64,000 bases of DNA from positions 2,914,001-2,978,000 of the forward strand of contig NZ_AP025508.1 in the NCBI RefSeq assembly GCF_024347615.1, written 5' to 3'. The position numbers and the translations under genes were made by a program. How positions within the stretch are numbered: position 1 is the stretch's first letter; the number at the start of each line of letters is the position of its first letter. This DNA comes from Vibrio splendidus. GTDB taxonomy: Bacteria; Pseudomonadota; Gammaproteobacteria; Enterobacterales; Vibrionaceae. The notes under the pieces were generated by a model. The model searched no databases. It had not been told where the DNA came from and worked only from the letters and a program-made list of their open reading frames with translations. This document shows positions 58,389 to 64,000 of this stretch, one piece after another.

Positions 58389-58425
58389 TTCTATTTCGAT
58401 TTCTACTTCCACTTCTACTTCTACT
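58389..58425. repeat. TTCTAC-type pyrimidine microsatellite
   Basis: A run of imperfect TTCTAC units (TTCTATTTCGATTTCTACTT and onward to CTTCTAC) lies between the DUF4156 gene and the HTH gene. It is low-complexity and lies in non-coding DNA. Confidence 0.6.
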
Positions 58426-58427
58426 GC

Positions 58428-58455
58428 AAAAAAGAAAGCCAGCTTTCGCTGGCTT
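58428..58455 (-). terminator. Terminator overlapping the HTH gene stop
   Basis: AAGCCAGC pairs with GCTGGCTT around TTTC/GAAA. On the minus strand the stem is followed by TTTCTTTTTTG, and its first base lies in the stop codon of the HTH gene. Confidence 0.75.
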
Positions 58456-58741
58456 ATGCACTAAATCCAAGGCTTGTTGCTATATCGCCTTTACGCTGGA
58501 TAACCCATTGACTGTCAAATGGACCCCAGTCGGATAACTGGTAATAGCCATCATTATGACGTCGCCCATCTTGAACAAACATAAGTTCGATACCGATCCC
58601 CGGTAACGCCTTGAGTACATCTTGAATAGTACGACGAGGCCAACCCGTTTTTTCGATGAGTTTAGGCACATTTGGCCTATCAAGGCTTTCCACTAACAAT
58701 GCTAAATATAGCCGCCTTGCAAAAACAGGACTCAACTCCAT
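58454..58741 (-). CDS. Small winged-helix/HTH protein
   Basis: The 95-residue protein is mostly a winged helix-turn-helix: MELSPVFARRLYLALLVESL, then VPKLIEKTGWPRRTIQDVLKAL as the HTH, then a wing-like QDGRRHNDGYYQLSDWG. It resembles Vibrio proteins annotated only as helix-turn-helix; target unknown. A textbook AGGAGG site (58747-58752) lies 5 bases before the ATG at 58741. An in-frame GTG two codons earlier is therefore not the start. It stands alone on the minus strand between two plus-strand genes. Confidence 0.78.
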   Translation of the reverse strand: MELSPVFARRLYLALLVESLDRPNVPKLIEKTGWPRRTIQDVLKALPGIGIELMFVQDGRRHNDGYYQLSDWGPFDSQWVIQRKGDIATSLGFSA

Positions 58742-58746
58742 TGACA

Positions 58747-58752
58747 CCTCCT
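58747..58752 (-). promoter_or_regulatory. Consensus ribosome binding site that fixes the HTH gene start
   Basis: AGGAGG on the minus strand, 5 bases before ATG 58741. It is the strongest Shine-Dalgarno match noted in the window and indicates ATG 58741 rather than GTG 58747, which it overlaps. Confidence 0.8.
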
Positions 58753-58946
58753 ATATATGTGCAACTCAATTATTTCTTTTTTCGCTGACAACATGTTGAG
58801 GTTGATCAATAAGTCTCCAATAGTGACATTTTCTTACTGTTTTTTTTCACTCTATGAAATATTCCTCACTCTATTTTGTCTGAATTGCAGCTTCCTGATA
58901 GGATTCAACTCATAACAACGAAATAAAATCACCCAAAGGAAGAACA

Positions 58947-59294
58947 ATGACTATCACTATGTTTGGCATTCCGAACTGCGACACCATTAAAAAAGCAAAG
59001 AAATGGCTCGAAGCTGAAGGGATCAAGTTCGAATTTCACGATTATCGCAAACAAGGCATCACTGAAGAGTTGGTTACGACCTTCTGTTCAGAACTTGGCT
59101 GGGAACTTGTATTGAACAAACGTGGTACGACTTATCGCCAACTTTCACAAGAACAGAAAGATACATTAACGGAAGACAAAGCCGTGACTCTGCTTGTTGA
59201 GCAACCAGCAATGATTAAGCGACCAATCCTAAAAGTAAACGGTAAGCTTCATATCGGATTTAAAGCCGACCAATACGCCGCTATTTTTGCTTAG
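58947..59294 (+). CDS. yffB: ArsC/Spx-family thioredoxin-fold protein (YffB)
   Basis: A glutaredoxin-like ArsC-family protein of the YffB type. It begins MTITMFGIPNCDTIKKAKKW with a single active-site Cys11 (C-x-T rather than CxxC), followed by a helix, HDYRKQGITEE, and PAMIKRPILKVNGKLHIGFK near the C terminus. At 115 residues it is normal. The closest well-studied relatives are arsenate reductase ArsC and Spx, but YffB proteins are usually thought to act as glutathione-dependent reductases of unknown target. It precedes dapE, as in E. coli. Confidence 0.88.
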   Translation: MTITMFGIPNCDTIKKAKKWLEAEGIKFEFHDYRKQGITEELVTTFCSELGWELVLNKRGTTYRQLSQEQKDTLTEDKAVTLLVEQPAMIKRPILKVNGKLHIGFKADQYAAIFA

Positions 59295-59393
59295 AGCACT
59301 GTATTTAGATAGACAGACTACTGGACGTTGATCATTAAATCAGCGCCCTAAAAATTAATGACTAGACGTTTTATTTAAACAAGGAATTCAAGG

Positions 59394-60530
59394 ATGACAG
59401 ATAGCCCAACTTTGGCTCTGGCAAAAGACCTCATTAGCCGCCAATCAGTAACCCCTGAAGATGCAGGCTGCCAAGATTTAATGATTGAACGCTTAAAAGC
59501 ACTCGGCTTCGAAATCGAAGTGATGGTATTTGAAGATACGACGAACTTCTGGGCTCGCCGTGGTACAGAGGCGCCTCTATTTGCCTTTGCAGGCCACACT
59601 GATGTTGTACCTGCAGGCCCGATTGAACAGTGGCACACCAAACCATTCGAACCGACTATCGTAGATGGTTTCCTACACGGCCGTGGCGCTGCGGATATGA
59701 AAGGCTCTCTGGCTTCAATGATTGTTGCAGTCGAGCAGTTCATTGCCAAACACCCAGACCACACAGGCTCAATCGGTTTCCTTATCACGTCAGATGAAGA
59801 AGGTCCTTTCATCAACGGTACGGTACGCGTTGTGGAAGCTCTGATGGCGCGTGGCGAGAACATCGATATGTGTATTGTTGGTGAACCATCAAGTACTGAG
59901 TATGTTGGTGACGTTGTGAAGAACGGCCGTCGTGGTTCTATCACTGGCGATCTCACGATTAAAGGCACACAAGGTCATGTTGCCTACCCTCACCTAGCGA
60001 ACAACCCGGTACACAGCTCTCTGCTTGCGATCAACGAACTGGCAACGACTGAGTGGGACAAAGGTAATGACTACTTCCCACCAACCAGCTTCCAGATCCC
60101 AAATGTAAGTGCGGGCACGGGCGCGTCAAACGTTATTCCTGGTGAATTTAATGTTCAGTTTAATCTTCGCTTTAGCACTGAATTAAACAACGACATCATC
60201 GTTGAACGAATCACAAATACACTCGACAAGTACGATTTCGAGTACGATTTGAAATGGACATTCAATGGCGACCCGTTCTTAACAGACGCAGGCTCACTGC
60301 TTGATGCTATTGTTGATGCCGTTGGTCACGTTAATGACGTAAAACCAGCACTACTGACTACAGGTGGTACATCTGACGGACGCTTTATTGCGCGCATGAA
60401 AGGGCAAGTCGTAGAACTAGGTCCGGTTAATGCAACCATTCACAAGGTTAACGAGTGCGTGAAAGTGGCTGACTTAGAGAAGCTAACCGACATGTATGAG
60501 AGAACATTAGTGAACCTGTTCGCTAAATAG
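59394..60530 (+). CDS. dapE: Succinyl-diaminopimelate desuccinylase
   Basis: DapE removes succinate from N-succinyl-L,L-diaminopimelate in the lysine and cell-wall pathway. It is a dinuclear zinc M20 peptidase-family enzyme. Metal and catalytic segments are [12 protein letters not shown] near residue 65, [12 protein letters not shown] near residue 96 and [11 protein letters not shown] with the catalytic Glu near residue 135. The dimerisation domain contains [17 protein letters not shown]. At 378 residues it matches E. coli (375). AAGGAATTCAAGG lies just before the ATG. dapA, earlier in the same pathway, is at the other end of the window. Confidence 0.97.
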   Translation: MTDSPTLALAKDLISRQSVTPEDAGCQDLMIERLKALGFEIEVMVFEDTTNFWARRGTEAPLFAFAGHTDVVPAGPIEQWHTKPFEPTIVDGFLHGRGAADMKGSLASMIVAVEQFIAKHPDHTGSIGFLITSDEEGPFINGTVRVVEALMARGENIDMCIVGEPSSTEYVGDVVKNGRRGSITGDLTIKGTQGHVAYPHLANNPVHSSLLAINELATTEWDKGNDYFPPTSFQIPNVSAGTGASNVIPGEFNVQFNLRFSTELNNDIIVERITNTLDKYDFEYDLKWTFNGDPFLTDAGSLLDAIVDAVGHVNDVKPALLTTGGTSDGRFIARMKGQVVELGPVNATIHKVNECVKVADLEKLTDMYERTLVNLFAK

Positions 60531-60576
60531 TTCTTTCATCAGCGATTGATAGCATCTAATTATTGAGAGACGCGTT

Positions 60577-61251
60577 ATGACACCAGAGCAGCTTACCGGA
60601 CAATCAGATTCTCATCTGGAACCTAGCCTGATTGGCACCAAGACATTCTTGGTTCACAGTAATGTCAAAGATGACCTAAACAGTTTGATTGAAGCTGCTC
60701 AACTCGCTGGCTTTAAAATGGAGATTGCCAGTGGCTTTCGCAACTATGAAAGGCAATCTCGGATTTGGAACCGTAAGTTTTCTGGTGAAGCACCAATATT
60801 AGACTCAGAAAGCCAACCACTTGATGCATCAACACTTAGTGAACATCAAAAGTTGTCAGCGATACTGAGGTGGTCTGCACTGCCTGGGGCGAGTCGTCAC
60901 CATTGGGGATGTGACTTTGATGTATTTGCTCGTAATCACTTACCTGAAGGCACACAGCTGCAACTGGAACCATGGGAATACCTTACTGGCCACCAGCAAG
61001 CGTTTTACCAATGGCTTTATGCCAATGCATCTCAATTTGGGTTCTTCTTTCCGTACAGCCAAGACCTCGGCGGTGTGGCGATAGAACCATGGCATATCAG
61101 CCATCGAAAAGTATCGGAGTTGTGTTTATCACAGTTATCTCCCTCTTTACTTGGCAAGCAACTCCAATCTAAGCCAATATTAGGGTATGAGATTATTATG
61201 GAGCAGCTAGACGAGATCTATGCGCGCTTCGTGGCGAATATCAGTCATTAG
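60577..61251 (+). CDS. M15-family D-Ala-D-Ala carboxypeptidase-like protein
   Basis: The protein has the VanY/M15 metallopeptidase core: ASGFRNYERQSRIWNRKF, the metal-binding SRHHWGCDFDVF (H-x6-D type) and the EPWHISHR segment with the final zinc ligand. At 224 residues it is the catalytic domain alone; no signal peptide or lipobox is evident, so whether it acts in the periplasm is unclear. It follows dapE and is 8 bases before a DUF2897 gene, so the two are probably cotranscribed. A role in peptidoglycan peptide trimming is inferred from the family. Confidence 0.85.
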   Translation: MTPEQLTGQSDSHLEPSLIGTKTFLVHSNVKDDLNSLIEAAQLAGFKMEIASGFRNYERQSRIWNRKFSGEAPILDSESQPLDASTLSEHQKLSAILRWSALPGASRHHWGCDFDVFARNHLPEGTQLQLEPWEYLTGHQQAFYQWLYANASQFGFFFPYSQDLGGVAIEPWHISHRKVSELCLSQLSPSLLGKQLQSKPILGYEIIMEQLDEIYARFVANISH

Positions 61252-61259
61252 GAGCGCAT

Positions 61260-61469
61260 ATGTTGGAGTGGCTTACAAACCCTTGGGTGATCATCATCAT
61301 CGTGGTTAGTGTGGTGGTGGGTAATATTGCTGCGCTCAAACAGACCGCCAATATGGATCTGACTGGTCGTAACAAAACAGAGAAAGACTTAGACAAGCTC
61401 AATCAATTGGATAAACAGAACCAAGAGAAAGCTCAAAAAGATGAGTCTACGGACAACAAAGACGCTTAA
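61260..61469 (+). CDS. DUF2897 small membrane protein
   Basis: The 69-residue protein has one N-terminal membrane helix (LTNPWVIIIIVVSVVVGNIA, about residues 5-24). It is followed by a charged, Lys/Asp/Gln-rich tail (NKTEKDLDKLNQLDKQNQEK). This matches DUF2897, a family without known function. It starts 8 bases after the M15 peptidase gene with GGAG upstream and is followed by a strong terminator, so it ends the yffB/dapE-side cluster. Confidence 0.8.
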   Translation: MLEWLTNPWVIIIIVVSVVVGNIAALKQTANMDLTGRNKTEKDLDKLNQLDKQNQEKAQKDESTDNKDA

Positions 61470-61533
61470 TTTTGTAGCTCTAAGGAGCTAATCTAATTTG
61501 CTAATAATCCGCTGACGACTAATCAACGAATAC

Positions 61534-61565
61534 AAAAAAGAGGACACAATGTGTCCTCTTTTTTA
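61534..61565. terminator. Bidirectional terminator, DUF2897 / bamC
   Basis: AAAAAAGAGGACAC pairs with GTGTCCTCTTTTTT between converging genes. Confidence 0.9.
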
Positions 61566-61635
61566 TTGGCTTTAGCTAACCACAGGGCTTATATGACTTA
61601 CTCTGTGGTTTTTCAGCTATGCTCACTCAGCTTAC

Positions 61636-62682
61636 TTACTCTGCATCAGCTTCTTTGTCATCTTTGGTTTGGTCAGCAACATGTGCTAATACCGGTACCA
61701 TTGACTTCAGTAGCTCTTCTTCTACTGGCTTACCTGATGCATCCGTTACGTTAATTGACGTACGGTTACCAAGATCACCAAACAAGAAGGTGTAAGTGCC
61801 TGGAGCCAAATCAATGGGTTGTAGGCCAATTGTTTCCCAGAATTCATCATCTGGCGCAGCATACTTAGCTTTTACAGTACCTTGAGACTGGTTACGCTCT
61901 TCAAGCTCAAAGCCCATCGTCGGTAGCAAGGTAGGCAAACGCTGCCACAATACATTGTATGGAGTACGAGCAATGATCACAGGGAAGCCACTGCGGTCAG
62001 CACCCATTGAGATTGGAATGCGTTTAACCAACTCTTGCGCTTTCAACGCTGCTTCAGCACGAAGGTTTTCATCGTACTTAGCCATCACTAGATTCGTTAA
62101 GAACGCGTTGTAACGCTCCTTATTGGTTGCCGATACCGGCTTCTCTTCAGAGCCTTCACGCCAATCGATAAGGTTGATCTTGAAGCCATGGCGGTTGTTC
62201 GCTTGGAAACGAGAGATAGAGTAACGACTGCCGATCTCTACTTCTTCATCTTCAGAAACCCAAGTAACCCAATCGGTCTCAATATCGTTTTCTGACTGTT
62301 CACGAATACCAATGCCACGTTGTGCCAGCATATCTACAGCCGTTTGCCACACGCGGTCTGCTTCTTCAGCACGAAGAAGCCATAGTGTCACTTCACCATT
62401 CTGACGCTCAGATCGAGCACCTGGGATCAGCTCAAGAACCTGTTGCGGCGGACGAATATCCACTTCACGGCCTGTACCACCACTGAACTCACCGCTTGGG
62501 ATGTCAAAATTTGGATAGAACTGAGGTTGAGCATCTTCAGGCAGCTGCCATTGTGAAAACTCAGGTGTTTCTAAGTATTCGAAATCATCTTTGGCTTGGC
62601 GACGTTGAGTCGGGCTGCCAGAACATGCTGTAAGAACGAAAACAGCCAGTGATCCAATCACTAGCTGGTGAGAATACTTCAT
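61636..62682 (-). CDS. bamC: Outer membrane assembly lipoprotein BamC
   Basis: BamC is a lipoprotein of the BAM complex that inserts outer-membrane proteins. The signal peptide ends in the lipobox VLTAC with Cys20. The unstructured N-terminal stretch with YLETPEFSQWQLPEDA (the part that binds BamD) follows, then two helix-grip domains (for example LRAEEADRVWQTAVDMLAQR and IARTPYNVLWQRLPTLLPTM). At 348 residues it matches E. coli (344). It is downstream of dapA on the same strand, separated by a small hairpin, the same arrangement as E. coli dapA-bamC. Confidence 0.95.
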   Translation of the reverse strand: MKYSHQLVIGSLAVFVLTACSGSPTQRRQAKDDFEYLETPEFSQWQLPEDAQPQFYPNFDIPSGEFSGGTGREVDIRPPQQVLELIPGARSERQNGEVTLWLLRAEEADRVWQTAVDMLAQRGIGIREQSENDIETDWVTWVSEDEEVEIGSRYSISRFQANNRHGFKINLIDWREGSEEKPVSATNKERYNAFLTNLVMAKYDENLRAEAALKAQELVKRIPISMGADRSGFPVIIARTPYNVLWQRLPTLLPTMGFELEERNQSQGTVKAKYAAPDDEFWETIGLQPIDLAPGTYTFLFGDLGNRTSINVTDASGKPVEEELLKSMVPVLAHVADQTKDDKEADAE

Positions 62683-62694
62683 TTATACTCCTAA

Positions 62695-62717
62695 ATGCCG
62701 AAGGTTCACTTCGGCAT
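62695..62717 (-). other. Hairpin between dapA and bamC
   Basis: ATGCCGAAG pairs with CTTCGGCAT around GTTCA. It has no T tract, so it may be a processing or stability element in the dapA-bamC transcript rather than a terminator. Confidence 0.5.
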
Positions 62718-62731
62718 CACTTCATACGTTT

Positions 62732-63610
62732 TTAGTAAATGCACGCTTCAGTCATTGCTTGAGCAACAACGGGTTGAGCTGGCTTTGACAATTCAGTCAA
62801 CGGTAGACGTAAGCCACCTTCAGCAATCAGACCCATTTTATGAACCGCCCATTTTACGGGAATAGGGTTGGACTCAACGAACAAATTCTTATGTAGAGGC
62901 ATCAAACGCTCATTGATCGCTTCTGCTTCTTCAAACTTGCCTTCTTTCGCTAACTTGAACATGGTTGCCATATCAGCGGCTGCAACATTGTTTGTTACAG
63001 AGATCACGCCATCGCCACCACGCTTAACAAATTCTAGACCTGTTAAGTCATCACCACTTAGTAAGATAAAATCTTCGCCACAAAGTTCACGGTGAATTGC
63101 AATTCTGTCGAGATCACCCGTCGCATCTTTAAGTGCAACGATGTTTTCGATCTCAGCAAGGCGAGCAACCGTTTCAGGTAACAAGTCTACAGCAGTACGA
63201 CCTGGTACATTGTATAGGATTTGTGGAACGTCACTGACTTCAGCAATCGCTTTGTAGTGTTGGTACAAACCTTCTTGAGTCGGTTTGTTGTAGTAAGGCG
63301 TTACGCTCAGGCAACCAGCAATACCAGAACCATTCAGCAAACGGCTGAATAGAACAGATTCGTGAGTTGCATTTGCACCTGTACCAGCGATAACGGGAAT
63401 ACGACCATCAGCAAATTCAACGATCTTATTGACGACTTTGACATGCTCTTCAATAGTGAGTGTTGAAGACTCACCTGTTGTGCCAACCGCAACCAGACCA
63501 TCACTACCTGCAGCAACATGGTGCTCAACTAACTTTTTAAGGCTGTCGAAATCCACTTCACCATCTGTATTAAATGGCGTAACTAGCGCAACGATACTTC
63601 CTGAAAACAT
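62732..63610 (-). CDS. dapA: 4-hydroxy-tetrahydrodipicolinate synthase
   Basis: DapA condenses pyruvate with aspartate semialdehyde, the first committed step to lysine and diaminopimelate. Visible motifs include [10 protein letters not shown] at the N terminus, [44 protein letters not shown] and [13 protein letters not shown], the last with the Schiff-base lysine near residue 161. At 292 residues it is normal. The ATG at 63610 has AAGGGAGA upstream; the frame is open to 63667 without homology. bamC follows on the same strand. Confidence 0.97.
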   Translation of the reverse strand: MFSGSIVALVTPFNTDGEVDFDSLKKLVEHHVAAGSDGLVAVGTTGESSTLTIEEHVKVVNKIVEFADGRIPVIAGTGANATHESVLFSRLLNGSGIAGCLSVTPYYNKPTQEGLYQHYKAIAEVSDVPQILYNVPGRTAVDLLPETVARLAEIENIVALKDATGDLDRIAIHRELCGEDFILLSGDDLTGLEFVKRGGDGVISVTNNVAAADMATMFKLAKEGKFEEAEAINERLMPLHKNLFVESNPIPVKWAVHKMGLIAEGGLRLPLTELSKPAQPVVAQAMTEACIY

Positions 63611-63984
63611 GTCTATCTCCCTTAATTTATTCTTTTTGCATGTTACTGTAAGCCAATCAATAAACACAAGACATTAAAGTGGCTTACCGGCAACATCTGC
63701 ATTAAATATTGTCGTATGTTTGAGGTAAAACGACTTCTAACGGCGTTCTACCGAGAATTTGGGTAACCTGCGCTCAATCTAGCGGATAGCACAGCACTGG
63801 ATGTCAGTAACAAGTAAGCTGTGCTCTCACCGCTCAATCTCATTTTTTAACGCTCTCGATATTCTTATCATTGGTTGCATGTTAGAAGCAAGGTGCCTCA
63901 TAAAAAGCCCCGTACGCACGCTTATTCCACGAGCTAACTGTGCTAACATGCATGAATCAATGGAATATAAAGAGACGTGATTTT
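63611..63984. other. Divergent region between dapA and the next gene
   Basis: 374 non-coding bases that should hold the dapA promoter (minus) and the promoter of the plus-strand gene starting at 63985. No operator or terminator could be defined. Confidence 0.5.
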
Positions 63985-64000
63985 ATGACTCAACATCTAG
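63985..64000 (+). CDS. gcvR: Start of a gene, probably glycine cleavage regulator GcvR (cut by window edge)
   Basis: Only ATG and four further codons (MTQHL) are visible, with AGAGA 9 bases upstream. The position, divergent from dapA, and the MTQHL opening match what I recall of GcvR in vibrios and the E. coli dapA/gcvR arrangement. The identity rests on synteny. Confidence 0.45.

Noticed and set aside
58389..58425. TTCTAC repeats as a CRISPR-like or phase-variation array
   Set aside because: The units are six bases, imperfect and contiguous without spacers, and lie outside any gene; listed only as low-complexity DNA.
59375..59968. A 197-codon open frame on the minus strand within dapE
   Set aside because: It lies antisense to most of the dapE catalytic domain, has a Ser/Thr/Arg/Pro-rich translation typical of antisense frames and no ribosome site or family motif.

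Overview
The window is chromosomal DNA of a marine gammaproteobacterium, almost certainly a Vibrio. The toxR-toxS pair lies divergent from htpG, the nagE/nagAC block and porin-ligA-zipA-cysZ-cysK-ptsHI-crr follow the order I remember from V. cholerae, and two polar-type flagellin genes sit next to crr. Long stretches also follow E. coli order (sdhCDAB-sucA/gltA, pgm-seqA-ybfF-fldA-fur-glnS-nagE, ybbO-cnoX-qmcA-ybbJ-cueR, dapA-bamC/gcvR). I see no tRNA, rRNA, insertion sequence, prophage or CRISPR array. It is mostly core genome with a few accessory genes.

Layout. 1-6.6 kb: TCA cycle, with sucA (cut by the window edge) and sdhCDAB on the minus strand and gltA divergent on the plus strand. 6.9-14 kb: a NIF3-family protein, a DUF1853 protein, pgm, seqA, ybfF, a DUF2788 membrane protein, fldA, a hotdog-fold protein and fur. 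14-20.5 kb: glnS, then the N-acetylglucosamine uptake and catabolism block nagE <-> nagA-nagC. 20.5-28.5 kb: a CPA2-type antiporter, asnB, rfaH, a POT peptide transporter, hemH and adk. 28.9-33.6 kb: htpG, toxRS, a SelW-like protein and yfcE. 33.6-35.9 kb: a compact four-gene cassette (two DUF1538 membrane proteins, a PII-like protein and a CBS-domain protein) lying between yfcE and yfcH; this is the strongest candidate for a little-described system. 36-41.8 kb: yfcH, ybbO, cnoX, qmcA, ybbJ/nfeD, a tiny exported protein and cueR. 41.9-52.8 kb: a lipoprotein, a porin, ligA, zipA, cysZ, cysK and the general PTS genes. 53-57.5 kb: two flagellins, a Dyp-type peroxidase and a DUF2919 protein. 57.6-64 kb: small envelope proteins, an ArsC/Spx-like protein, dapE, an M15 peptidase, bamC, dapA and the first codons of a gene in the gcvR position.

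How the genes work together. NagE here has only IIC and IIB domains, so it needs a separate IIA; Crr, HPr and EI are encoded about 34 kb away in the same window. SdhCDAB, SucA and GltA form adjacent TCA steps and share a divergent control region with an ArcA-like repeat. DapA and DapE act in the same lysine/diaminopimelate pathway. Regulatory DNA that can be read directly includes a good sigma-32 promoter for htpG, sigma-28 promoters for both flagellin genes, a NagC-type operator plus a CRP site between nagE and nagA, and many intrinsic terminators. Two intergenic regions carry paired copies of a 41-bp repeat beginning CGTCAT and ending ATCTC.
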